Source: Amoeboaphelidium protococcarum | Lineage: Eukaryota; Aphelidiomycota; Aphelidea | Direction of reading: 5' to 3' | Assembly (NCBI GenBank): GCA_023515745.1 | Contig: JALECJ010000254.1 | Coordinates: 1,178,001 to 1,242,000, forward strand | Length of the DNA stretch: 64,000 nt | In this document: positions 22,841 through 33,122 of the stretch, in pieces | Numbering within the stretch: position 1 is the stretch's first letter | Layout: every line of letters starts with the position of its first letter | Program-made: the position numbers and the translations under genes | The notes under the pieces: model-generated | Told to the model about the DNA's origin: nothing | What the model saw: only the letters and a program-made list of their open reading frames with translations | Databases searched by the model: none

Positions 22841-24499
22841 TCACATTCTAGATATTCCGTAAATGTTTCCACCTAGAACTTTGTTGCCATAGCAGACGGA
22901 GAGACAGAGGGCAATGACAGTTCTAGTGTCTCGTGGATCGATGACACCATCATCTAGGCAGCGGGAGGAGGTGTAATAGACATCACTCTCTGATTCAACC
23001 AGTTGACGGAACATTTCTTTACGCATCTCAGCCTGCTATTCCATCTCTGGAGACAGTTTCTTCCCCCTCTTCTGTAGACCGTCCTTCATAATCTAGTCCA
23101 TCACACCGACCAGCTGATCACTTCCCATCACACTACACTTGGACTGGGGCCAGCTGAATAGAAAGCGCGGGTTATACGCTCGACCATTCATAGCGTAGTT
23201 GCCAGCACCAAATGACGCCGCCATCATGATGGTGATCGTGGGCACCTTGGAGTTGGATACAGCATTTATGAATCTAGAGCCAGCCTTGATTATACCAGCT
23301 TCCTCATACTTTCTGCCCACCATGAATCCGGTGATATTCTACAGATAAATAATAGGAACATTCTTCATGTTACACAACTGGATAAATTGGACTGCTTTAT
23401 TAGCATCCTCAGGGAATATAGGATTATTGTTTGAGATTATACCCACAGGGAACCCATGAATATGCGCCCAACCAGTAATTAAATTAGGACCATAGAGGGG
23501 CTTGAAATCACTAAATCTACTCCCATCTACAATTCTAGCTATAACTTCCATCGCGTTAAATGGAGTCTTTATACTGGCAGGCAGGACGCTAAGAATCTCA
23601 TCCGGAGAGTATACAGGTTCTGAATACTGGTGGAATAGATGCTACTACGGCAGCGGGGTCAACTTTTACCAATTGAAATACTTTATAAACTCTCTCACCT
23701 TCTTGATAGCATCATATTCATCCATTGCCAAATGATCAGACACGCCAGACTTTCGCGAGTGCATATCAGCGCCGCCCAGAGACTCATCATCAACCACCTC
23801 ATTCGTTGCCATCTTTACCAGAGGTGGACCGGCCAAGAACACCTTTGCCTTATCCTTAACCAACACCGTGTAATCAGCCATACCAACAGTATAGGCACCG
23901 CCTGCGGTCGAACTTCCGAAACATACAGTGGCAGTGGGAAGACCCATTTTACTTCTCTCAGCCATATGTCTGAACGATGCACCACCAGCATGGAAAACTC
24001 GAAACTGCTGAGATAGATTAGCCCCGGCAGATTGAGTCAAATTGATGGAGGGAAGTCTGTTCTCTACACAAATCTAATGCAAACGGGCAGTCTTCATCAC
24101 TGCAGCTTCATTTATAGCACCACCGGCCATAGTCGCTACATTAGCACTAATCATGCACTCAACGCCATTAACGAGACCGATGCCAGCAATAACAGACGCT
24201 CCGGTTGGAATACCATCTTACCCATGACCAGCTAGAGCCAACAACTCCAAGAACGGTGAACCTTCATCAAGTACCAGTTCCACTCTATCTCTAGCGAGCA
24301 GCTGATGTCTCTAAAATTAATGTCTTGACACAACATCAGCCTTTTTGTGCTTTCCACTTCCATCAGAATTAACAGGAGGAGCTTGTAACAATCCCTGCAA
24401 CAAGTTCTAGTTCAACTCATTAATCACACCCAAATGATGTTCCCGATTCTTCTTGCACTACTCGCTACCAACAACAATCTGCGACTTAATCACTGACAT
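22841..24499 (-). CDS. MCCC2: Acyl-CoA carboxylase carboxyltransferase subunit, MCCC2-like
   Basis: The carboxyltransferase (beta) half of a biotin-dependent acyl-CoA carboxylase, best matched to 3-methylcrotonyl-CoA carboxylase in leucine breakdown. The 552-residue intronless protein contains [94 protein letters not shown] and, in the second lobe, [40 protein letters not shown] and [20 protein letters not shown]. It ends NIYGISRM, echoing the family's F-G-x-x-R-M. The usual mitochondrial presequence is not obvious ([14 protein letters not shown]); a GTAAGT just upstream hints that a 5' exon might exist. A propionyl- or other acyl-CoA specificity cannot be excluded. Confidence 0.9.
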
Positions 24500-24776
24500 T
24501 ATTACTTACGGCAACTTTAAATTAAGTCCTACTAAGTCGACGCTGTGATGATAAACGACAGTAACAGGAACACCGTGGGAACGACTCTAAATGGTCTCTA
24601 GCGGAATCGAAAGCGCGTCGCTCTTTCCTTTGTGCGCATTCGATCACTTAAATCTTCTGCTTTACAACTTGGCGATAGAGTAGAACTTGGAATCTAAAGC
24701 ATCGAATACTTAATACATACAGAATGGTATGCTTAGAGATAATTTTGTTATTTTCAATCAACTTAATCATAATTCA

Positions 24777-25097
24777 ATGTAGACTGCTCTGTTTAATTTC
24801 GAGTCTCTATTGTTAGTCATTCTGCTGAGTATATGCACTCTTACGTACGTCAAGTATCAGTTCCCCTCTCTCCTCCCAGATTCCAAGTATCGACCTACCT
24901 CAAACAGTAATATTATTCTATTCTTCTTGACATTATTCAACTTTCCCAACATCCTTATGGTTTTTGTAGATGATATTACTAGCACAGGTGGCGTGTTTGG
25001 TCTAATGTGGAAGTTGGCGCGTATTGGTGAAAGATTGTCGTTTTACGTGGCGCTGTGTTGTATCGTAATGTCTGTGCGGATACTTGTGAAAGATTGA
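24777..25097 (+). CDS. TMEM167: Kish/TMEM167 small Golgi membrane protein
   Basis: A 74-residue protein of the Kish family, involved in early secretory-pathway traffic at the Golgi. It reads MQTALFNFESLLLVILLSIC at the start (family MSAIFNFQSLL.VILL.IC) and VFGLMWKLARIGERLSFYVA then LCCIVMSVRILVKD at the end (family WKCARIGERKSPYVAVCCIVM). The second codon is TAG (Gln). A 96-nt intron (24887-24982, GTATCG...ACTAG) has no TGA and a length divisible by three, so the unspliced frame stays open. Removing it restores the family's SLLPDSNTGGVFG joint exactly. Exons are 24777-24886 and 24983-25097. Confidence 0.93.
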
Positions 25098-25255
25098 TGA
25101 GAAAATATGAAGTGAACAACTTCATTTAGATTATGCGTAGACGTTGCGATTATCGTAAAGAGTTGAAAATCTCAAATTGCAATATACAAATTTCATTACA
25201 GTATGAAAACTAGCCATTCAATGATAAAGAGCATCAGCGCAAAAACAACATTGTA

Positions 25256-25747
25256 TCACTTTGTCAGATCCGCGGATCCTCTAGCAATCTCAATCACCAC
25301 TCCGATTTGGCCTTCAAGATTACTAACTCGTCCGCTCACTTGATCAATCTTGTCCGAAAGCCTCTGGTCTCGGGCCTTCATATCGTCCGAGAGAGTTTAC
25401 AACAAATTTCTCAAATCTTAGCTTTGGTGTCTTTGACTCTCTTCAAGCTTCTACATGCTCTGGTTTTGACTCACTTCAAGCTTCTACATGCTCTGGTTTT
25501 GACTCTCTTCAAGCTTCTTCATGCTCTGGTTTTGACTCTTCTCCAAAGCTTACAAACTATCTTTGATGGGCTGTATCATAAGATTCCCTACTGTCAATAC
25601 GCCGGCAGTGTATGTCGCAACAAAGGTGAAAACCAGCTACGCAGTACGATAATTTTTGTTCAGAAATTGGCCCCATGATTCTTCATGCTGAGGCCCATTT
25701 CCATTACCGTGCACGCTTCTGCGGAATAATAATCTACGCAATGCCAT
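25256..25747 (-). CDS. Single-TM coiled-coil protein with 11-residue repeats, likely mitochondrial
   Basis: A 163-residue intronless protein. The N-terminus MALRRLLFRRSVHGNGNG is Arg-rich without acidic residues, like a mitochondrial presequence. A transmembrane segment (about LVFTFVATYTAGVLTVGNLM) follows. Then come imperfect copies of an 11-residue unit, SQNQSMQKLEE, encoded by 33-bp tandem repeats, and a further coiled coil (LSDDMKARDQRLSDKIDQVS). An 11-residue period is the hendecad of right-handed coiled coils. This suggests an inner-membrane protein with a helical rod, by inference; no family is recognised. Gln codons are a mix of CAA, CAG, TAA and TAG. The start codon lies about 50 bp from the end of the neighbouring transposon. 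Confidence 0.78.
25439..25545 (-). repeat. 33-bp tandem repeats inside the coiled-coil gene
   Basis: About three copies of a 33-bp unit beginning CTTCAAGCTTCTACATGCTC on the plus strand, differing by a few bases. Each unit encodes 11 residues of coiled coil. Unit length, not base composition, keeps the frame. Confidence 0.8.
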
Positions 25748-25795
25748 AGTAATCAATGTGGCGTCAAGATAGTGTGATTGACCTGATACAGTGGA

Positions 25796-25862
25796 GTCGT
25801 TGCACAACACGGTTGATGGTTGAAAACATTTTCGCGCCCCCTTAACCGAAGCGAAGGCGATA
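25796..25862 (+). repeat. Left terminal inverted repeat
   Basis: Pairs with 28545-28609 in reverse complement: identical for CACAACACGGTTGATGGT and beyond, with one mismatch in the first 30 bases, then diverging with a conserved AACCGAA core. Confidence 0.85.
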
Positions 25863-25910
25863 GATGGTTGAAAACATTCTCGCGCCCCCTTAACCGAAAC
25901 GAAGGCGATA
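25815..25910 (+). repeat. Two tandem 48-bp copies in the left end
   Basis: Units 25815-25862 and 25863-25910 both run from GATGGTTGAAAACATT to GAAGGCGATA and differ at only two positions. Only the left end is doubled; the right end has one copy. They could be paired recombinase-binding sites. Confidence 0.85.
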
Positions 25911-26018
25911 AAATTGAACGAATTACAGTAAATATTTCCCTGACGCGTTGACTGATGATACTGTTGGATTATACTTTATCTATATAATATTTTTAAAAAT
26001 AATTTTGGTTGAGGAATT

Positions 26019-28448
26019 ATGTGCCCGTCAGAAACAGTGACTTCAACCAGCTCAACCAACTCCAACCAACAAAGAACGCGCATTGTTCGCTTGCGTTTCA
26101 CGCCGTTTCAACCTTCTAAAACGGTTACTCTCAGCAGTAAAATGGATACCACTAACTCCGATGGAGTCTAGAGCTTAGATTCTGATATGTTTGCAGAGGA
26201 AGAAGACTACGAAGGGTCTGTATCTACCGACGAGGAGGATGATGCTGATGAACCATACAGTGAGAACCGTCCTTTGTCTGGAAATGCAGCTTACGCTGCT
26301 GAACGCAAGAGGCGAGTCAGCAACAAAAGGGACTCTGTAAAGAAGTAGAAAACAAGCATCCGCTAGTATCGTCTGGAAGACGATTACATGGATGCGGCTA
26401 ATTCTGGTATCCGTGACGCTCTGGCGAGATACAAGCTGGAGTAGAATGTCGATGCTACGCCGTTGTGGGGCAACAGGCCGTTATCAGAGAGATCGGTATC
26501 CACTTATTAAAAGCATTGGAATGGACTCAAGTATTTCTGTAAGCTGATTGGTGACTACGAGAGTCTGCTTATGCTGCTAGATCGAGCCACCGATGGATGT
26601 CCTGCCATGAAGCCTGAAACCATTGCTAACTTCATCAGATTCAATCGTTTCTCACCAGACCAAGAGCTGATTGGTCATGACGATCAACCTGTCAAAGATA
26701 TCTTTGGCAATGTTGTGCTTTGTAGGGGTGGCTGGAATGATCCGAAGAATGTAGAGCAGTGTAACACTGCCATAACGGTTCTGCACGAGGAGCGTGGCAA
26801 TCGTGGTCAGTTCATTGAAAGTTGCAAACTCTGCTTGTCGGAGTTAGAGAATGGCGTGAACCATGGATGTCGACGTCATCTTATGAATCCGTGTGTGTGG
26901 CGAAAAGGGGATCCTACCTAGTCTGAGATAGTGCAAAATGCTTAGCGTTTGAGCTCTCGCGCTGGTGCTGCTTACAGACCTGAGGGCGATAGTCCGTTGA
27001 CACCTTACGAGCTGAGAGATTTTGGAGAAGCTTGTATGTCAAACAACAAGTTAGCTGATTACCAGCTATTTGTCATGGTTTTGATTGGGTGTAAGCTATT
27101 TCTCCGTGAACATGAATTGGCCCAGCTGAAGATACCCACCAATAATGATCGCGAAAACGTTAATTGTGTTGATTGGAACATGTCAAGCGTAACACCATCA
27201 GGCGATGTTAAAGCTATTGCTTTTACAATAATGGGTAAGTCTGACAAGGTTCCTGTCACTCTGTTTCTATGGGCCGACAACGAAGTGCCTTCAATGTGTC
27301 CTGTCCGACATCTGCTCGTCTACCTTCATCTAATCAAACTCAAGAAGGGATTTCTATTTCCGAGCTATAACTGCCTTTAAAATCTGTCTAACAACAATGG
27401 TATAGCACTTGAGGCTGTGCCTTACGATTACGTTTTGCGTCGTTTTAAAGAAGTCTGCAGTAAAGTCATATCTAGGGATGGTAAGTTTGGCACTCACTCG
27501 ATGAGGAAAACTGGTTATCTTCTTGGTGTTTGGGGTAATGGGTCAGAATCAGACATCATGACAAGTGCTCGCCATAGCACAGTTAAGCACTCAGTGGCTT
27601 ATCGTAGGGACGCTGAGATAATGAAGCAAATTGCTCTTGACAATGAATTGGACATTAGTGAAGTATGTGGGAAGTTTAGGCCGATCTTTGTTAGCAGTTT
27701 ATAGTTGGCAAGAAGTCTCAATATGCTGAATCAGACAAGCCATATCACGCTGCCTCAACTTGCTGACGATTTTGTTCAGCGCAGATGCGGTTTTCCCTTA
27801 GATGCGCCGACGAGAACAGTGCGGGCGATTGTGAAGAGGGCTGTTGAGGTCGAGTCTCTGGAAACTACTAAGCAGAAGCTTGAAGCAGAGCTATCTGATC
27901 TGCCTCCTCATAAGAGAGAAAAGATCAAGTCTTTAGTGCAAAAATTGGTGCTGGAACTGCGTTATACTGCTCAGACGCCTCAAATGCCTGCAGACGATTT
28001 TGATTTGGCTTTTTAACCGGTCTCTCCCTCTCGAAATCGTACTATAGTTGGTAATTCCGATAGTCATCGCTCGTTGACGTTAAGTGGTGGCAGCACTGGT
28101 ATTTTACCCGAGGAGATCAGATAGGCCGGGTCCACGGTGAAGAAAAGAGGTGGTACTAATAATCTTGATGACAGACTGACTATCAGAAATTTAAAGTCCA
28201 CTCAAGAGAAGCTCGATGTCATACTAAGACTCGCTTAAATCATACCACAGGATCACAACGAACTGACAGAAGGCGCACGTGCATTTGCGAACTAGATTCG
28301 CTCTATATTGAATTGTCTCAAGAATCATTTCAATGGCAGTGTGGATCAATTCGCCTCAAAGTACCCCAAGCTGGCGCCCTCGACGTTCAAAAATAAATGT
28401 AGTGGTGATGGAGATTAATGCCCAGATTAAGCTCCGAATCAGTCATGA
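26019..28448 (+). CDS. Tyrosine recombinase of the transposon
   Basis: An 809-residue intronless protein using TAA/TAG as Gln throughout and ending at TGA. The catalytic core is complete: Arg363 in KLFLREHELAQLKI, Lys407/410 in the beta-hairpin MGKSDKVP, His493-x-x-Arg496 in GTHSMRKTG, His519 in ARHSTVKHS and the nucleophile Tyr528 in VAYRRD, nine residues after His519 as is usual. Before the core lies a Cys/His-containing region (CKLCLSELENGVNHGCRRH) within an N-terminal, probably DNA-binding part. After it come about 270 residues with a basic helical stretch and KKRGGTNNLDD. ATG 26142 is an alternative start. It is the only gene between the inverted repeats and presumably moves the element. 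The N- and C-terminal domains are unassigned. Confidence 0.88.
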
Positions 28449-28544
28449 ATTGGTGAGATGATATACTATGGAGATAATTGACAAAAATTAATTATTTATT
28501 ATTATGCCACTGATATTTAATCGTGTTTTGTGTAATTAACACTA

Positions 28545-28609
28545 ATTGTTTTCGTTTCGGTTCGGGCGCGCGCGAAAGTTTTCAACCATCAACCGTGTTG
28601 TGTAACGAC
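28545..28609 (-). repeat. Right terminal inverted repeat
   Basis: Reverse complement of 25796-25862, ending ...GTAACGAC. About 100 bp separate it from the stop codon of the recombinase gene. Confidence 0.85.
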
Positions 28610-31600
28610 ACTTTATTACTTCTGATTCACTATTCACTAAACCACTACCTGATAATGCACTTCTCACTTGCAATAATCGGCCCCCAGAAAAGATCAATGA
28701 CGCACTCTGCAGCCTTGATAACGCCACCAATTGCTGCGCCACCCCCATTACGTCACCTCTCAACTCTGCATCTAATCAAGAGTCACTTTAAGATCTTACG
28801 CGACCGTATCATGTATTGAAAATCTACAGCTGTACAAATACGCAACTACTATTTTACAATGTTGCTCAACAGTGAGTAGACTTCAATTCTGCATCTACTC
28901 AAAGCTGCCTTTTTTGATTGCTCATTTACTTGTTCCCAGGCATTCCCTCTATTTTCTGCAGATGGCGAAGCTGAATGGAGTTACGACAAGTGGTCCGTAA
29001 GTTGAGCGAGAGTTGATCAACTTGCAGACATATCGTCCTCTTAGTCATATGAACTCTGCTTTTCTAATTTCTCTATTTAACAACTTTACAACTGTGCAGG
29101 ATAGTCTGAGGAGGACGCGTTCGTTAACATACAGCGTCGCTTGTTCAACATGAGAACGGTTAGTCCTAATCGCTGCGCGATGCCTATTCTCGACATACAC
29201 TGCTTTCGCTTTCGATCTGGAGCTAAGAGCGCACATAATTAACAGTCCATCTCACTTGGCATCGTCAATCTTGACAGAGTGCTGCTAAAGCTGTTTAATC
29301 GTTCCAAAATCAATCAGCTTTCACTTGACAACATTAGAGACTAGGACGCTATCTGCTGATTCCATACTCACCTCAACTTGGAAAACTTTCATTCTTAAAG
29401 CTTTGCATCACTATATACGACTCCACACTAATCATTACTACTGAGCAACTTATGCGCTGACTATACGCTCCAATTTCGATCGCGATCGACACCTCATCAT
29501 TAGCAAGCCACTGCATTCGCATTTAACGAAACAACGACTGGCTCTTGATCTTTCAGGGACTAACGCAACTCGAGATACACCTTTTCATATGTTCATAAAG
29601 ATCTGACAAGGCTGCTGGACGAATATTATACCAAATTGACACCGTAAAACCAATCACACATATATATACGCAGTAAAAAGTGCATATGTACACTAACCAG
29701 AGTCAATAATTCTAAATCTAGGAATATGAAAGCATTACAGCAACAGCAGTTGTATTTCCAAAAGGAGTCTTAACCAGACACGCCGGAGTAACCTGCGAGC
29801 AGTTTTTTAATCTCACCTTGTGTACCGCACGGCCGCGACTCTCTATCGTAGCTATGCATCTAATCCAATCACCAGCTCAGAAGTACACAGGGTAACCATA
29901 AACCAGCGTTTCTTCGCTCTAAGGCATTGTTAATCACTAACTAAATGGCTGGATATCTTCCTTAATATCTGGCTGGCTGAAGTACAATGATCGCCGGATC
30001 CAACTAAAGATTGTACTTTGTAAGAGCGTCTTTCCCAAAACTTGATTCATCAACTTCAAGTACACGGTGTATAGCCTGAATTATATACACTAAATCTACT
30101 GGCAACAGAAAGCAATAGATGGGAGGTAATCTTTAGCTGCGACTTCGGTGATGCAACCAATATTAAACATCGACAAAGTAATGGACATTGGCTTTACTTC
30201 AAACTAGGAGATGATGATATTACTGCGCACTTATTAACAGTCCTTGACCAATGGACTTTGGCATCACCAAACCGGCTATCGCAGTTCGTATGATTGACTC
30301 TTACGAGGAGACTAAAGAAGCATTCCCTTTCACAAGCACAACATTGTTGTGGCAGCTGATGGATAGCTACCGTATAGAACATTCAGCTAGACTATTAGAT
30401 AGCTAAGCAGTAATGCTTCTGTCGTCAGCATGCCATGGAACGACCCGATCAATGCAAGAAACTAAGTTCTTTCCTCTATCTCCTCCTTCCTATCCCTATT
30501 CACTCATTGGACCATGACTATGTGTAGAATATCGTACGCCAAACTGCCACGTACATTGTAGACAATCTTCGCAAGCCTTGGTAATACAATAAACTAAATG
30601 TCATAATAATGTCCGGATCGAGCGTAATCGCTGTATATCGAAAGAACAGTTCACGAATTTCTAACAGCGTCATCAATCTTGGAAATACCACAGCCAAAGC
30701 AATACACAACAACACTGACATCATTTAAACGCCTTACATACTTATCAGTGCAAAATTAAAGGCCAGAAGAGCTTTGAAATCTCTCTGGCAAGCGAGAGAT
30801 CACATAATCAACATCTAGTATTATGCGATACATTACTTGCAAACAATCAGACATGAACAATCTAGGACTTGTATTCTCTGAACCAGTAGCAGCATCCACA
30901 AGTGAGACGTCTCACGTGCACACCGATCAAGAGCAGATTGAAGAACAGTGATAAGCATCGGGGCACATTTACAAGCGCACACTCTGTAAGTCGAGCCAGC
31001 CAGCCTTAGACATGATTCATTCAAAATGTCAGATTTATGATCAAACATCCACATGGAGCTGCTGCGCCTCATATCGCAATATTCCCACGCTAAGGTTAAA
31101 AGTGAAACGGACTCAGATAAGGTCAAGCATGAGAAACTTTTCATGATAAGAAATATAGTAACTCATATCATCAACTCTACTTATCATTTCTTAACACAAA
31201 AGAACACTGCTTGTGAGCGCATAACCAATGTCGGATACAATAGGATGCTAATGAATGGATGAACATGATGCGTTACAATATCGCATTCAGAGAGGAGACC
31301 AACGGCCACAAAACTACAAGTAATTTCATACACACTTACTCACTACACAGTACTGCGCTTACGACAGACTGGGGATGCGACACATTAGGCACCACAGAAT
31401 TTCATGGCCCGCATCTATCAGCTGAATCATGCCACATATATATACTTCATATCATAGGAGCAATAGATAGATATTCAATATCTCTCGCATCCGTTTGAAG
31501 TAATGCATGCTGGACAAGTAGCAAAGTCTTGCAATGACACACGCACACCCTTCTTTTTCTTATACAAAAAAAAATTCAGGTACCCCTGAAATTTTTGGAT

Positions 31601-31996
31601 TAATACATCGTGTCATTTTAGCACAAGCTGATAATATTTTGTTCTACAACTGCCAATAGTCTTAAAATGTGCTCTATAATAGCCATGCCAAATTTCATGT
31701 CCATACTCCATCGGGAACATACTCAATTCTCACATGCCCAAATTGGCACCTACATGAATCCGTTGGGAAAACACGTAAGATTTTATGATCACCTTATAGA
31801 AGAATTCACGACAAGCTCAAATACGGTAAAATCAAATCTGATTTGTTGAATTCTATTGAAAATTTACGCGTCAAAGTTCAAACTGTAATTACCCCTTAGT
31901 GAATTGTATCAGTTAGATCGACACAGTAGAAACGGCAACACGCGCTTGCTTCAAAACTGTAAAATGTGACTGTATACAGTAGAAACTTCTCAAATT
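28610..31996. other. 3.4-kb gene-free zone, probably decayed accessory DNA
   Basis: No long reading frame survives with UGA as the only stop on either strand. Features seen are two 25-bp related stretches with CTGCATCTA at about 28757-28785 and 28881-28905; a self-complementary patch around 29476-29490 (CGATCGCGATCG); two related stretches (about 29231-29262 and 30226-30266) sharing GCGCAC, ATTAACAGTCC and TTGGCATC; and near 31670-31720 a TGCCAAATTTCATG phrase of the sort often found in Tc1/mariner-like leaders. It looks like a graveyard of inserts, but no element can be named. Confidence 0.5.
31567..31596. repeat. Imperfect palindrome
   Basis: AAAAATTCAGG and, after a TACC loop, CCTGAAATTTTT form a near-perfect hairpin with one bulged base, inside the gene-free zone and 400 bp from the PD-(D/E)XK-like gene. 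It could be a transposon end or a transcription stop structure. Confidence 0.6.
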
Positions 31997-32902
31997 TCAT
32001 GGTGGAGTACACGCTTCATGACAACATTTAATGATGTGATGCACAATGCGGTACACCTGCAACACCTTGGATTCGTCATAAAAACGAAGGTCCAATAGAA
32101 ATTCTTCACTTTGCCACAAACGGCCATCTTCATCAATATGAACGAACTGCCATTGCTTTGCATTAGAGAGAATTCCCCAGACGCGCTTTTTGGCCTTGCC
32201 AGCATCCTCTCGAGATTTGTATAGAGATGCGGCTTCTGCGACACATTGCCACAGGTCTTGTTCTCCTATGCTTGTCTTTGCTGCGACAGCGACCACATGA
32301 ACTTCCCTTGGAATAGTGTTATCAAAGATATCTTTTCCTTTTCCAAACCCAACAGTGTAATCAGTTACTCCACTCAATTTGCGTTTCTTTGGACCATTCG
32401 TTTCCACCACTGTAACTTGTAGTTCCGGAAAGATACGTAGATCACCACCACCACCAAACTCTTGGCGAAGAATAATATCACTGAGAAACAGGTTGAGGAA
32501 AATACGACGTCCGGCTTCATTTTGCTGATGGAAAGCTCTGGACACCTCTTCAAATTTTGTTTGGAAGCCAGGCCGTGGTTGAATTGAAACGTTGACAGTG
32601 TAACCGGTCCACCTTCGATATGCGGTATTGACTCCAGTGACTGCTTGAATCCATTCGCTGTCGGCTTCAGAGAAAGACTTGGTAACTGAAAGTTCATCCT
32701 TCATTGCGAGCTTGATAAATGATTCGTAGCGCTTGACAGAGGCTCTAGCATCGGCAATACGCATGTCGAGCCGAGCCAATTCCTCTTATTCATCTGAGGT
32801 AAGCACCTGCTTTCGTTCCACTTTCTTCAAAGCAGCTCTCTGATCGATAAGATCTTTAATCTCTTGTTCTACGGCAGCCAATTGTTGAACGCACGAATCC
32901 AT
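31997..32902 (-). CDS. PD-(D/E)XK-nuclease-like protein of the Crinkler/CR-effector style
   Basis: A 301-residue intronless protein. It opens with a coiled coil (MDSCVQQLAAVEQEIKDLID to DARASVKRYESF) and continues into an alpha/beta domain. GVTDYTVGFGKGKD and, one strand later, VHVVAVAAKTS carry an Asp and a Lys in the D...(x)xK spacing of PD-(D/E)XK nucleases. DLWQCVAEAASLYKSREDAG and KRVWGILSNAKQWQFVHID follow. Proteins with this domain are common in fungi and oomycetes, often as Crinkler-type or selfish nuclease-domain proteins. The acidic residue before the Lys is replaced by Ala, so activity is uncertain. It sits at the edge of the transposon-containing island. Only one in-frame TAA is used, fewer than in its neighbours. 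Confidence 0.65.
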
Positions 32903-33122
32903 TTTGTGATGTTTTGTTTTTTTAAGGAGTATGTAGACCACATGATCTTATTCAATTCTGATCGCCGTTATTTCCTCTTCTTCATCAACACTAAGCTGTA
33001 TTAGTCTCTGATCATTAGTTGATGCTCTCATTTAATATATATACTACATAGATATATTCTTTATTAATTTTCAAATTTGATCAAGTTATTGTAAATTATA
33101 GTACGTGAACTGAAATATTATT

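Larger units (their letters stand above)
25796..28609 (+). mobile_element. Tyrosine-recombinase transposon with terminal inverted repeats
   Basis: A 2.8-kb element bounded by inverted repeats. Left end 25796-25862 and right end 28545-28609 share tips GTCGTT...AACGAC and match at 29 of the first 30 positions from 25798, followed by a weaker GC-rich continuation (CGCG...AACCGAA.CGAA). Between them is one long gene encoding a tyrosine recombinase (26019-28448). No target-site duplication is visible next to the tips, as expected for tyrosine recombinases. The single recombinase gene resembles Crypton elements, but those normally lack inverted repeats. No reverse transcriptase is present, so it is not DIRS/Ngaro. 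It may be an intact autonomous element. Confidence 0.8.

Noticed and set aside
28859..29370. A multi-exon gene with donor-like GTAAGT at about 28996 and an open stretch at 29110-29358
   Set aside because: No combination of exons gave a continuous frame of useful length and no family resemblance was found; treated as gene-free.
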